This document shows, piece by piece, positions 16,502 through 24,720 of a stretch of 52,067 nucleotides of DNA. The stretch is taken from positions 1-52,067 of the IMG/VR virus record IMGVR_UViG_3300037245_001762. One strand, given 5' to 3'. The stretch's first letter is position 1. The number at the start of each line of letters is the position of its first letter. The stretch is from a virus. The notes under the pieces are model-generated. The model was not told where the DNA came from and ran no database searches. It worked only from the letters and a program-made list of their open reading frames with translations. The translations under genes and the position numbers were made by a program.

Positions 16502-17434
16502 TTAAATATCTGTAAAATAGTCTATTTCACTATCTTTGTTCATTTTTATCTCACCCTCATGGAATTCTTGGTTGCCGGAGGTTGAGAAACTGCAGCAAAA
16601 TTCTTGCTCAAATAGATAACCATACTCTTTTTTTAGACTCTCAATGTCTTCCTTAAATAGCATTTTTCCCAAAGAGACTTGGTATGGTTGAAGTAATGGG
16701 TAAAAGTCTATTGTTGGTGGTTCTTCATTAGCCTTATCAAATATCTCAAAGAAAAAGTTACTCCTACCGTTAGGGGTAGATTCTAATATGAAATCCGCGT
16801 CTATAATATTAGCAAGATTTGGTCTTACAGCCTTATAAACCACACTATCATCATGCCTGTTCACAAAAGCAGCCTCAGACATAAACACACAAATTACATT
16901 TTCCTCACCTCTAACAGATTCATTTGCTGGGTAGGCTGTAATTGTTATACCGTTGAATAAATCAACTACATTTTTAGCGTCATTTAATACTATATCACCC
17001 TCTTCCCAGAAATTTCCGTTAATGTCTGTAAAACCATTCATAAAAAGTGCCTTAAATCGTTTTATAAATTCGTTGGCTATACTCTGTGTGTTTCCAGCTA
17101 CGATCATAACCTTATGTTCTACGTATCTACCCTTAACAACCCTCCCTTTTATAATGTGATCAAAGCAGTTATACGCTATTGTTCTTAAAGCTGTCTCTGT
17201 TGCACCTATCTTTCTAGACTTGTTTAATATGACCTTGTGTTTTTTTTGTACGGCGTTAAAATACTCTAACTGATAATCAAATATATCAGTTCGCACACCG
17301 TTGTTTGGGTGTTTTGGGTTTCCAATCATTCTGTTAAATTCTATAAAATCATACGGCATAACTATAGAGTGGTTTTTTTTAGATATGTTTTTTGTCCAGA
17401 TCTCCAGTTGTTTGGAACTATTCTTTACACCCAT
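16502..17434 (-). CDS. terL: Terminase large subunit, ATPase half only (310 aa)
   Basis: Packaging motor ATPase. Walker A-type loop NKSRKIGATET (71-81), a strand and Walker B ICVFMSEAAF (181-190, catalytic Glu 187), and coupling motif ILESTPNG (216-223) are all in the expected order; 'EFCCSFSTSGNQEF' near the end is the usual close of the ATPase domain. The frame then stops after 'EIDYFTDI', so the RNase H-fold nuclease domain expected in a protein of about 500-600 aa is absent here. A matching nuclease domain is found at 50408-51001 on the same strand. The 40-nt leader is nearly identical to those of portal and HNH genes. Confidence 0.85.
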   Translation of the reverse strand: MGVKNSSKQLEIWTKNISKKNHSIVMPYDFIEFNRMIGNPKHPNNGVRTDIFDYQLEYFNAVQKKHKVILNKSRKIGATETALRTIAYNCFDHIIKGRVVKGRYVEHKVMIVAGNTQSIANEFIKRFKALFMNGFTDINGNFWEEGDIVLNDAKNVVDLFNGITITAYPANESVRGEENVICVFMSEAAFVNRHDDSVVYKAVRPNLANIIDADFILESTPNGRSNFFFEIFDKANEEPPTIDFYPLLQPYQVSLGKMLFKEDIESLKKEYGYLFEQEFCCSFSTSGNQEFHEGEIKMNKDSEIDYFTDI

Positions 17435-17472
17435 ATATAAGTGTTATTGCTGTAATATTATTTAAGTATTTA
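17435..17472 (-). promoter_or_regulatory. Shared leader/promoter, copy 1 (terminase ATPase)
   Basis: Upstream of ATG 17434: a TTAAATA-type TATA box about 28 nt before the ATG, then TATTACAGCAATAACACTT and TATATATG. The whole segment is almost identical to the leaders at 49739-49779 and 51256-51294, well beyond the TATA box. Confidence 0.75.
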
Positions 17473-17736
17473 TTAATCCTCCTCCTCTTCATCATAAGAT
17501 AATTCTAATAGTAACTGTGTTTTCCACTTTAGCCTCTCATCCTCTGTCTCATTCTTTATCATTAATTCATCATTAGGTATTTCAGGTATTGGTATACCTA
17601 TCTTGGAAAAGTCCTCTATTAATCGTTCATATTTTATCTGGTACATTGAATCACTCATTGTTTTTTGACTGTTCTCTATATGCCACATAATTCTTGACAG
17701 ATCTTTAGAGTCAAATTCCAGCCTAGCCATTAACAT
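17473..17736 (-). CDS. Hypothetical acidic protein upstream of terminase ATPase (87 aa)
   Basis: Helical and acidic, ending in LSYDEEEED. ATG 17736 or 17730 (two codons apart) are both possible. It lies directly upstream of the terminase ATPase gene, which is where small terminase subunits are usually found, and its size and helicity are compatible, but there is no recognisable helix-turn-helix. Small terminase is a guess. Confidence 0.5.
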   Translation of the reverse strand: MLMARLEFDSKDLSRIMWHIENSQKTMSDSMYQIKYERLIEDFSKIGIPIPEIPNDELMIKNETEDERLKWKTQLLLELSYDEEEED

Positions 17737-17769
17737 TACATTTATATATAACCTAATATAAATGTGTAA

Positions 17770-18045
17770 TTAAACTGTTCTTGTAGTTAATTTAGTGTGG
17801 TTATGTTTTTTATTGTTTTCATACCGTTCTTTAGCATAGGCTAACTTATACTCCCTGTTATTTTCATACCATTCTTTATGTCTGGCTAAGTCATACTCCT
17901 TATTATTTTCACGCCATTCTTTATTTTTGGCTAACCTATATTCCCTGTTATTTTCATGCCATTCCTTTTTATAAGATGCATGATATTCACTGTTATTTTC
18001 ACGCCATTCTTTATTTTTGGCTTTTTTATGTTCGTCACTTACCAT
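17770..18045 (-). CDS. 15-residue tandem-repeat protein, KEWxENN type (91 aa)
   Basis: Five tandem 15-residue units of the form K-E-W-x-E-N-N-x-E-Y-x-x-x-x-x fill the protein, so the DNA has a 45-bp periodicity. Similar charged Trp/Tyr helical repeats are seen in phage and giant-virus proteins, with unknown role. ATG 18045 overlaps the end of the preceding small frame. Probably an elongated helical rod or nucleic-acid-binding peptide. Confidence 0.6.
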   Translation of the reverse strand: MVSDEHKKAKNKEWRENNSEYHASYKKEWHENNREYRLAKNKEWRENNKEYDLARHKEWYENNREYKLAYAKERYENNKKHNHTKLTTRTV

Positions 18046-18202
18046 ATTTTTTTAACAACCTCTTATATTTTTTAGATGTTTTATCAATTCTGTAATTTCT
18101 TGGTTTATATTTTTTTAACCATTCATTATATACATTAATACCTTCATTGAATGTTTTGTTAATTTCCTTATCTGATAAGGTGAGTGTTCTAGTTTTAATA
18201 AT
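18035..18202 (-). CDS. Possible small basic protein without standard start (up to 55 aa)
   Basis: An open frame with a coding-like, Lys-rich sequence (TLSDKEINKTFNEGINVYNE, then WLKKYKPRNYRIDK) ends by overlapping ATG 18045 of the next gene, an arrangement typical here for real genes. No ATG, GTG or TTG lies at its upstream end; only ATT codons at 18202/18199 are available. Either a non-standard start or a lost start. Confidence 0.3.
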   Translation of the reverse strand: MIKTRTLTLSDKEINKTFNEGINVYNEWLKKYKPRNYRIDKTSKKYKRLLKKYGK

Positions 18203-18218
18203 GTTTCACCATATAACC

Positions 18219-18344
18219 TTACTTTTTCTTATCCTTTTTTCGTTGTGGTATTACAACATCATTTATACATGATGTACAAAATGTCTGTATAAAATATACA
18301 GACTCACCACAATAAGCACATTTCCGAACAGTTGTGTTACTCAA
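18219..18344 (-). CDS. Small zinc-ribbon protein (41 aa)
   Basis: TTG at 18344 overlaps the TGA of the phosphoesterase gene. The product has CAYC (9-12) and CTSC (23-26) and a strongly basic tail (QRKKDKKK). Minimal zinc ribbon, probably nucleic-acid binding; coupled translation with the phosphoesterase. Confidence 0.55.
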   Translation of the reverse strand: MSNTTVRKCAYCGESVYFIQTFCTSCINDVVIPQRKKDKKK

Positions 18345-19156
18345 TAGTGCCTCACTAGTGGCTTTATATCCATCTCTGCTATATGTTTTTTTACTAGTAT
18401 TTCACCATTAGATTCTACAATAACTTCTACCATTCCTATATCTGGTGTTGTTCCTGCAACACCACCTCTAAATAAATGTCCATCAGGGTACTTCCAAGCA
18501 GGAGTAATTATCCCGTGTGTATGTACAAATTCTACGTGGACAAAATAATGAACGTGTGATCTTGCTAGAACATCAAAACGACCCATCTTACCCTTTTCAA
18601 ACACCATACCTGCCATTTCTCTGGATAGAGCCGTCGTCCTATATGATGCCCATTTATTAAATCCCACGTGGTGAGAACAATTAAATATCTTTCCGTTTAA
18701 ATCAAATATTGCATAATAATCAGTAAACCCACTACCTCCAAATGCCTTATATCTACCTGCATCCATCTGTCGTGCAAATATTTCCTCAAAGTTTGTACCT
18801 TGCAAGTCTACGTGATAACCTGAACCTCTGGTAATTAAAAGATTTTTGTAGGGTATTTTTTTAACTAACTTACCTGCATCAATTAATTGATCTTGGATGT
18901 TTGTTGACCATGATTGTTTTCCTAATCCTTTAGGATTTCCACCATCACAGGGCTCACCGTTAATTACCAATACATCTGGTTTTTGGTGTAACTCGTCTAT
19001 ACACTCATTCCAAACACTGTATAATTCTTTTTGTAATTTGGTCGGATTATGTACAGTTCCTAAATCTGCAATTTCTGGTTCCTGTGTACATATAGACGTG
19101 GAACTTCCCACGTGCATGTCTGAAACAAGTAATACAGATTTAGAACTCTTTGCCAT
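18341..19156 (-). CDS. Calcineurin-like metallophosphoesterase (271 aa)
   Basis: Metal-binding motifs in order: SDMHVGS (12-18, DxH), NGEPCDG (66-72, in place of GD), RGSGYH (110-115, in place of GNHD), CSHH (160-163) and ARSHVH (198-203, in place of GHxH). These are those of the calcineurin-like phosphoesterase fold with some substitutions. Family members include nucleases and nucleotide phosphatases; the substrate is unknown. It lies among recombination and zinc-protein genes, so a DNA-end or nucleotide role is plausible. Confidence 0.75.
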   Translation of the reverse strand: MAKSSKSVLLVSDMHVGSSTSICTQEPEIADLGTVHNPTKLQKELYSVWNECIDELHQKPDVLVINGEPCDGGNPKGLGKQSWSTNIQDQLIDAGKLVKKIPYKNLLITRGSGYHVDLQGTNFEEIFARQMDAGRYKAFGGSGFTDYYAIFDLNGKIFNCSHHVGFNKWASYRTTALSREMAGMVFEKGKMGRFDVLARSHVHYFVHVEFVHTHGIITPAWKYPDGHLFRGGVAGTTPDIGMVEVIVESNGEILVKKHIAEMDIKPLVRHY

Positions 19157-19193
19157 TAAAACTTATTTCTCATATAACACTATATTAACCTTA

Positions 19194-19385
19194 CTATACA
19201 GTACGATGTATAGGTTCACGACCTAATCTAACATAAATTCTATGTAGTTCATCCTCCAACTCTCTAATACCATAATCAAACACAGCACTACATTTTTTTA
19301 TTTTACATTCTAATAATATATAATTTAGACGTGACAGTAATTCACGTACATTCCCACCACACATAGTGCATACTATCTCATCCAT
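19194..19385 (-). CDS. Small zinc-binding protein (63 aa)
   Basis: CTMC at residues 6-9 and a second, wider Cys pair (Cys 27 and Cys 32, KIKKCS), with an acidic/basic helical C-terminus. ATG 19385 overlaps the stop of the upstream zinc ribbon gene. Role unknown. Confidence 0.5.
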   Translation of the reverse strand: MDEIVCTMCGGNVRELLSRLNYILLECKIKKCSAVFDYGIRELEDELHRIYVRLGREPIHRTV

Positions 19386-19495
19386 TTATCTAAAACCTCT
19401 CCAACATATCTACACTCTCCACATAGACACCACCCACCAAAATTGGTTAATATGTTCCCTTCCGAATTACCACATTTCTTACAAATCATAAACAT
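19373..19495 (-). CDS. Small zinc-ribbon protein (40 aa)
   Basis: CKKC (5-8) and CLCGEC (23-28) with an aromatic Gly-rich centre (NFGGWC). ATG 19495, stop overlapping the next start by 13 nt. Compact zinc ribbon of unknown partner. Confidence 0.5.
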   Translation of the reverse strand: MFMICKKCGNSEGNILTNFGGWCLCGECRYVGEVLDKWMR

Positions 19496-19515
19496 ATATT
19501 ATGTTGTGGTACTAT

Positions 19516-19734
19516 TTATCTATTTCTGCCACCAACAGGTTTAAGAAAATATGTCACCTTTTGATCTCCTGGGTTGTTTGGTGGGCTTATAAGCACAACT
19601 TGCCATAGTTTTTTGGATTTTTCTAATCTCATCTGTGTACCCAATGAAGGTCTTAACCCTTCGTCAAGTTTGCTAGTCTGAATAAATCTGTTTGGTTTAC
19701 CATATAAACCTAACTCAAAAAAGTCATAATTCAT
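19516..19734 (-). CDS. Hypothetical protein, possible virion connector (72 aa)
   Basis: A short basic, beta-rich protein (KKLWQVVLISPPNNPGDQKV). Overlaps the end of 19731-20072 by 4 nt, so the two form an operon. Position away from the head genes is odd for a connector; no family recognised. Confidence 0.5.
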   Translation of the reverse strand: MNYDFFELGLYGKPNRFIQTSKLDEGLRPSLGTQMRLEKSKKLWQVVLISPPNNPGDQKVTYFLKPVGGRNR

Positions 19735-20072
19735 AGTGGATTGCTAGCCTTAAACTTTGGACGTCCAAACCTACCTCGTATATACCTCTGTAATTTATCC
19801 TCATAGTCCTTATTCATTTCTTCTGTACCATTTTCTAAATAGTAGAAATATGCAACTGCTCCAAAATTAACCAGTTCAAACTCTATTTCAGTAGGGTTTA
19901 TTATTGGATTTGTAGCATCATCTTGTGTGCCTATGTTAAACATTGCTTGTGTGAACAACCCCTGGGAATATTCACCGGCCTCCCTTAATCTACGATTTGT
20001 GGTCTCATCATTTGCATCAACCTCACCTATGGTACTTCGTAACTTGTCCAAATTGTAAAGTCTTGTACCCAT
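19731..20072 (-). CDS. Hypothetical protein, possibly head-tail connector-like (113 aa)
   Basis: Helical protein with 'NDETTNRRLREAGEYSQGLF' and 'NFGAVAYFYYLENGTEEM', vaguely like the helical head-tail connector family, but the match is weak. A TATA box (CTTAAATAAC) lies about 30 nt before ATG 20072 and overlaps a divergent promoter for a plus-strand mini-frame. Confidence 0.45.
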   Translation of the reverse strand: MGTRLYNLDKLRSTIGEVDANDETTNRRLREAGEYSQGLFTQAMFNIGTQDDATNPIINPTEIEFELVNFGAVAYFYYLENGTEEMNKDYEDKLQRYIRGRFGRPKFKASNPL

Positions 20073-20109
20073 AACATTTATATATAACCACTGTTATTTA
20101 AGTTATTAG

Positions 20110-20193
20110 ATGAGTCCACAAGATGAGCAAATCACTGATGAACTTATTGAGAAATACTCTAAACTTTTAGATGATCTCGCTACTGACGATTAA
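20110..20193 (+). CDS. Possible 27-aa acidic mini-protein
   Basis: A plus-strand frame from ATG 20110 (MSPQDEQITDELIEK...) with a consensus TTTATATATAACC box about 30 nt upstream, the same spacing as at other genes here. The product would be a single acidic helix. It overlaps the end of the Hjc-like gene by 4 nt on the opposite strand. Supported mainly by the promoter. Confidence 0.3.
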   Translation: MSPQDEQITDELIEKYSKLLDDLATDD

Positions 20194-20501
20194 TTTAAAT
20201 GCCATACCATTATAGATTTCCTAGATTGTTTTGACACTAGTGATACTTTTATCTTGCCTTCCATGTCTAAAGCATATTGAATTAATTTAGTGAACTCATC
20301 TGTTGATATTACTGGACACTTGATTCTACTATACTTTAATTGTTCTTCATGTACAATACCTTTCTGGTCTACATACCATAAATCGCATATACCTCTAGAG
20401 GCATAATTACGATCACCACGTATGGCTATTTTCTTGTCTAAAAGATCTCTAATTCTTCTTCTCTCAAAGCCTGCACCTGCCAAATAATTTTTATTTGCCA
20501 T
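20190..20501 (-). CDS. Hjc-like Holliday junction resolvase / PD-(D/E)XK nuclease (103 aa)
   Basis: The pattern 'AGAGFERRRIRDLL' (N-terminal Glu of the fold), 'AIRGDRNYASRGICDLWYV' (Arg/Ser loop then catalytic Asp) and 'EEQLKYS' (E-x-x-K) follows the order of archaeal Hjc-type resolvases (ERELVxxL, S, D, ExK), and the length is close to the usual 110-130. Would cleave four-way junctions formed during replication and recombination before packaging. The E-x-x-K spacing differs from the usual E-x-K, hence moderate confidence. Confidence 0.6.
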   Translation of the reverse strand: MANKNYLAGAGFERRRIRDLLDKKIAIRGDRNYASRGICDLWYVDQKGIVHEEQLKYSRIKCPVISTDEFTKLIQYALDMEGKIKVSLVSKQSRKSIMVWHLN

Positions 20502-20964
20502 TACATTCTTTACATTTGTTTGTTTCGGTCACCACCTCATCACATATAGAACATGGCTTATATCCAATATAGTTTAGTTGGTTGGTGACCTCTAGGAGTC
20601 TTATTTCCTGTGATCGTGGTTCTTGTTTTTTCCGTTGTAACTTGTTAATACTAATTTTTAGTTCCACGTATTCTTGTTCAAGTGTCAACATGGATTCTAT
20701 CACCTTATTACAACCCACACACATACTCTCCTCAAACTTATATTCAGTCTTACACCTGTTACATACACGTACTGGAATACTATAGTGGTTTTTATTACAT
20801 TTCTTATGTATTATGTCGTTCCATGTGATCTGATGTTTTCCGTGTGATTTTTCACCTTTAAGTGCTATACCATATATTTCTGTTTTATCTCCACATGTGT
20901 CACACGACCAATCAACCTTTAGATGGTAGTTTTGCCTTGCAACAATTTCCTCTAATTGAATCAT
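20491..20964 (-). CDS. Multi zinc-ribbon protein (157 aa)
   Basis: At least three CxxC-type knuckle groups: CDTC (21-24), CNRC (68-71) and CVGC (82-85), then a coiled-coil segment (about 90-130), then CSIC...CKEC near the C-terminus. The design suggests two zinc domains linked by a helix, probably binding nucleic acid or a replication protein. Its stop overlaps the Hjc-like gene start. Confidence 0.6.
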   Translation of the reverse strand: MIQLEEIVARQNYHLKVDWSCDTCGDKTEIYGIALKGEKSHGKHQITWNDIIHKKCNKNHYSIPVRVCNRCKTEYKFEESMCVGCNKVIESMLTLEQEYVELKISINKLQRKKQEPRSQEIRLLEVTNQLNYIGYKPCSICDEVVTETNKCKECNGK

Positions 20965-21041
20965 ATATAAATCTTACTAATAGGTGGTTTATAAATGTTA
21001 CTATTATATAAGATTTTATAAAAAAGGATTAAATATAGAAA

Positions 21042-21407
21042 TTATCTATTATCTCTACATTTTAAACATTTTTCTTGATCTGTGTTGAGTAAACACTCTA
21101 CATCACACTGTTCACAGTTCTTTGTGCACATATACAAGTCCTCACCACCCACACGATATTCCTTAAAGTGGATAAATTGCCCATCTCTTTGGAACTCACA
21201 AAATCCTAACTCTGTAAGATATTCCGTAATGTATGATATATCATATTTTGTGGATCTTTCTAGCATGGATTGTGGATATTCGGGTGATTGTGATGCACGT
21301 TCTATCTGTTGTGCTGTTTTTGTCACTGTACTCACTCTCCATAAATCTAGTTTTTTGTCATCGTTTATGTAACTAACATATATTACATCATCATGTATCT
21401 TAGCCAT
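21042..21407 (-). CDS. Hypothetical protein with Cys-rich C-terminus (121 aa)
   Basis: ATG 21407 is preferred (MAKIHDDVIYVSYIND) over an upstream in-frame GTG. The C-terminal 35 residues hold six Cys (YMCTKNCEQCDVECLLN, then CLKC), a likely metal site. The N-terminal part is alpha/beta. Coupled to the small zinc gene upstream. Confidence 0.55.
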   Translation of the reverse strand: MAKIHDDVIYVSYINDDKKLDLWRVSTVTKTAQQIERASQSPEYPQSMLERSTKYDISYITEYLTELGFCEFQRDGQFIHFKEYRVGGEDLYMCTKNCEQCDVECLLNTDQEKCLKCRDNR

Positions 21408-21543
21408 TAATTTCACCACCACTTATAGTAATCCCGGAAAGCATATTGGCTTCTTCTACCTCTAGATCCATTCTGTTTTCACAGTCACTATGTGCTTTGT
21501 TTATGTTACCCAAGTGACACCATGGACATATTTTCCTATTCAT
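21400..21543 (-). CDS. Small Cys/His protein (47 aa)
   Basis: ATG 21543; CPWCH (6-10) plus H and C around residues 18-21 give a C-C-H-C type site; the rest is acidic. Overlaps both neighbours by a few bases, indicating an operon with 21540-21710 and 21042-21407. Confidence 0.5.
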   Translation of the reverse strand: MNRKICPWCHLGNINKAHSDCENRMDLEVEEANMLSGITISGGEING

Positions 21544-21710
21544 AAATTATACACCTCAGATAAAAAATCTCTGGTTTCTTGTATAACTGTTCTCATACGT
21601 TGAGTCTGTTGTGGTGGTATCACCATACATGCTCTGGTAATGTCTGTTAACCGGAGTTGTATTTTTTTCAACTCTAAATCGGCTTCTTTTGTACTGATTT
21701 CTTTATTCAT
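21540..21710 (-). CDS. Hypothetical helical protein (56 aa)
   Basis: ATG 21710 (MNKEISTKEADLELKKIQLR) is preferred to an in-frame ATG at 21743, which gives an unlikely extension. All-helical and basic; stop overlaps the next start. First gene of a small operon after the structured spacer at 21780-21845. Confidence 0.5.
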   Translation of the reverse strand: MNKEISTKEADLELKKIQLRLTDITRACMVIPPQQTQRMRTVIQETRDFLSEVYNL

Positions 21711-21795
21711 GATATAGTGTAAAACGAAAGAGTATATATTCAATACGTAATGTTTATATATACAAATCCAAAGACTTTATATAACTACAATAATT

Positions 21796-21843
21796 GTCCC
21801 TTGAGTCATTTTTACAGAGGGGACTCAATATCAGGAAACCTGA
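21796..21843. other. Intergenic segment with alternative hairpins
   Basis: Two mutually exclusive stems, GTCCC (21796-21800)/GGGAC (21820-21824) and TTGAGTC (21801-21807)/GACTCAA (21822-21828), are followed by the hairpin TCAGG-AAA-CCTGA (21831-21843). It lies in the spacer of about 220 nt between the end of the MCM gene and the next start. May act as terminator, attenuator or small RNA. Confidence 0.4.
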
Positions 21844-21929
21844 CGGGATATATAAGGTATAACACACTCCTTAATAAAGATTAATCCAGTGTTGACACAT
21901 ATCCTAAATAATACACCTCACATGTTTTG

Positions 21930-24350
21930 TTATAGTCGATAGGTGTCATCTGAATTCTTGGAAATTCTTCCACTATTGACACATTTTTGAAATACCATTT
22001 TGGCTTGATCTCTGTTAAAGTATAACCCATTTGCTATCTCAACCATAAAGTCTTCTTCTGTAAATGTCTCTTCATCTATACCTAATCTCTGTAAACAATC
22101 AGAGATAAAGTCCTCCTTGTTCATTTGCTTTTGTGTCTTAAATGTCTCCATCACATTTCCATCACTTGGGTCAATTCCAAAACTTTTTAATGACTCCTCA
22201 AATATATCACAAATGGCTTTTGCATCATTCTTGTCTGCTTTATCTCTCATGTGTATTCTTGCATGTGCCATTGTTAGTTTGGCTAAATCTTCTATCTTTC
22301 TAGGGTCTATAGGTATCTTATTTTGTTTTTTTGAAAAGCCTCTTATTCTCACATAGTATTCTGCTATGTGTTTTTTAGCCTCATCTGTAAGTTCTGGGAC
22401 ATATGTCATCTTTACATAATTTATAAATTTCTTAATCTTCTCAGCATCAACAGTTATCTCCGTGTTTACACTCATTTCTTTTAATATGTGTTTGGCAATG
22501 TCTGCATCTCTATACTCATCTACCTCATCACGTATAAGCCATATTATTGCAAACCTTGACAGTAACGGTTCAGTTAAATTAATTTGATCAAGTATTGGGA
22601 GATCTTTCCATCTACCTGACTTTGGGTTAGCCGCTGCTAGTATTGTCGTGTTTGTAGGTAATGTGCCATGCATGCCTACTTTATTAATAGGCACGAACCC
22701 CTCGGCCATTGCTGTCAATAATGCTTCTCTATCATGTGGATTCATCTTATCGATTTCATCTATTATAGCAGTTCCCTCATTCGCTATTGTTAGAGCACCT
22801 GGTAGGAAAACAAGTGGTGAGTTTGATGTGACTCTGTCCATACCTCCTGTAAGACCAGCTGCTGTATTACCTTTACCTGTTGTGAATATACATTTTTGTG
22901 TTATGTTCATTGTTTCTTTCATGATTGTGGATTTAGAAGTTCCTGGATCACCTAACAGAAACACTGCTATGTTGTTAATCTTTTTACTTGTTTCTGGTGC
23001 ACTCACTGATGATAGTAACACGGTTTTTTTAGCTTCGGTGTTCCCTAGTGTGGTATATGCCGACTTTGTTAGTTCTGTAAGAAAATCTTTCTCTTTGACA
23101 AGTTCTTTCCATTTCTCTATCTCGTCCTCTGTAGGTAAAAGTGTTTCCTCTTCATCTAAAGATATAATGCAAACTATATCTATAAACGGCTCGTTGTATT
23201 TTGTCTTTGCTTTTTTCTCCTGTCTGAACTGTCCCACTATAATCTTTTTTTGTCCTACAAATGCCTCACCTACAAAATCACCATATAATTTGGCTTTGAA
23301 AACATTGGGTTTACCGTGTCTTGATTCTGTTATGAACTCTGACAACCATAATATTTGTACATATTCAGATTCTAGAATTCTATACTCTCGCATTTTAGTG
23401 TCACACGTGTTACATAATACACTATCTAGTCTTCTATGTTCGTCACATGTTACTGTTTTTGAAGCTTGGCATTTGTCACACATAAAATCTGCCTTGGTTG
23501 TCACTGTCATTCTATCCTCCACAGCTATAACGTCACAATGAAAACTTATTATTTTGTCATAAAGGTTAGGCTCTATATCCTTGATATTGATGTTTGTGTC
23601 AGATATAAATTCTAACTTAGGTTCCAAGCCATATAATTTTAGAATGTCCATAATATATTTGGTAAAACTTCTTGTGTATGCCTGTATCATTACATGTATA
23701 TATTCATCATTCAGATCAAAGTAGAACGTGTTACTTAGTTGGTTATAGTTGTAATTGCACCTTACATATATAATCAGATAGTCATGCCATTCTTGAAATG
23801 ATCTAGGTAGTTTTTTTGGTTTTTCTGATTTCACAACACCACTCTCTTTTAATGCTAATTCAAACATCTTACTAAGTAATGGTATATCCATCGGGTGTTC
23901 ATATACTTTCTCACGTCTAAACAAATCTACCCATACCTGGTTTGTGTTTTTTCCTTCCTTTAGTAGTTTAACAGCATATATAAATGCGGAATCCTTTCTA
24001 ACTGAATCGTTACCATATTCAAAATCATCCACATTAAATCCTTGTGTCTTTAAATGATTTAATATACCTGACAATCTCACCTCTGTTATATTTTCATTAT
24101 TAGATACGTTAGACCATTCATGATCGTCCAGTGTCTCACCATCACCATGTATTATGATTTTTGTGCCGTCCTTTTTCTCCAACGTTCTGGATCTTGTCTC
24201 ATCAAACTCATATGGTTTTAGACACACATAAAACACACCGACCGAGTCTGTTAAGATTTTAGTTTTTGCTTTGACAGCCTCAACATCATCAAATATCACA
24301 CTAAGTTTTTCAACTTCAAAAACAACCACATCCTTACCACACTGTATCAT
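21930..24350 (-). CDS. mcm: MCM replicative helicase (806 aa)
   Basis: Replicative DNA helicase. The C-terminal AAA+ core shows Walker A GDPGTSKS (467-474), Walker B TAIIDEIDKM (527-536), sensor 1 ILAAANP (570-576) and arginine finger EPLLSRF (594-600). The N-terminal domain has a zinc finger C291/C294...C313/C316. A C-terminal winged-helix tail follows (about 735-806). At 806 aa it is longer than most archaeal MCMs (about 650-700); about 150 extra residues lie before the usual N-terminal domain and are of unknown role. Presumably unwinds viral DNA with host polymerase and the PCNA encoded at 52 kb. Stop of the upstream gene overlaps its start. Confidence 0.95.
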   Translation of the reverse strand: MIQCGKDVVVFEVEKLSVIFDDVEAVKAKTKILTDSVGVFYVCLKPYEFDETRSRTLEKKDGTKIIIHGDGETLDDHEWSNVSNNENITEVRLSGILNHLKTQGFNVDDFEYGNDSVRKDSAFIYAVKLLKEGKNTNQVWVDLFRREKVYEHPMDIPLLSKMFELALKESGVVKSEKPKKLPRSFQEWHDYLIIYVRCNYNYNQLSNTFYFDLNDEYIHVMIQAYTRSFTKYIMDILKLYGLEPKLEFISDTNINIKDIEPNLYDKIISFHCDVIAVEDRMTVTTKADFMCDKCQASKTVTCDEHRRLDSVLCNTCDTKMREYRILESEYVQILWLSEFITESRHGKPNVFKAKLYGDFVGEAFVGQKKIIVGQFRQEKKAKTKYNEPFIDIVCIISLDEEETLLPTEDEIEKWKELVKEKDFLTELTKSAYTTLGNTEAKKTVLLSSVSAPETSKKINNIAVFLLGDPGTSKSTIMKETMNITQKCIFTTGKGNTAAGLTGGMDRVTSNSPLVFLPGALTIANEGTAIIDEIDKMNPHDREALLTAMAEGFVPINKVGMHGTLPTNTTILAAANPKSGRWKDLPILDQINLTEPLLSRFAIIWLIRDEVDEYRDADIAKHILKEMSVNTEITVDAEKIKKFINYVKMTYVPELTDEAKKHIAEYYVRIRGFSKKQNKIPIDPRKIEDLAKLTMAHARIHMRDKADKNDAKAICDIFEESLKSFGIDPSDGNVMETFKTQKQMNKEDFISDCLQRLGIDEETFTEEDFMVEIANGLYFNRDQAKMVFQKCVNSGRISKNSDDTYRL

Positions 24351-24661
24351 ATTGTTTGTTCCTTTTTATATAACAAATCATTTAATTTATTAAAAAAAGC
24401 AAGTGATTTCTTGAGTGTTTTTTTGTCAGTTATATATTTGTCCCAACACCTTATATTAAAAACATCATCTGGGTCTGCTTTATCTATATCCATAAACTCT
24501 GTAATTTGCCCAGCCTTTGTGTGACTTTTGGATTTTTGATATTTTATGGCAGCATCCCATAAGAATTTCTGCATGGTAATATGGGATCTTAAAGCGGTGA
24601 TCTTTATTTCATCATATTGTTCTTGATTATATATAGTAAATGTAGTGTGTACCATAAACAT
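24347..24661 (-). CDS. Hypothetical protein upstream of MCM (104 aa)
   Basis: Helical and basic; overlaps the MCM start by 4 nt (ATGA), so they are co-translated. ATG 24655 (MVHTT) fits the TATA spacing better than ATG 24661. It could be a helicase-loading or accessory protein on positional grounds, but no family is recognised. Confidence 0.55.
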   Translation of the reverse strand: MFMVHTTFTIYNQEQYDEIKITALRSHITMQKFLWDAAIKYQKSKSHTKAGQITEFMDIDKADPDDVFNIRCWDKYITDKKTLKKSLAFFNKLNDLLYKKEQTI

Positions 24662-24720
24662 CTATTATTACTAGTTATAATATATACCTTACTAGATATC
24701 TAATTTACTTACGTATGTAC

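Noticed and set aside
16502-17434. Split intein connecting the two terminase halves
   Set aside because: The ATPase half ends in ordinary sequence without intein N-terminal motifs, and the nuclease half is preceded by an HNH frame with its own start and stop, not an intein C-domain.
22648-23541. Long plus-strand frame opposite the MCM gene
   Set aside because: It is the shadow of a clearly conserved helicase, and has no recognisable domain.
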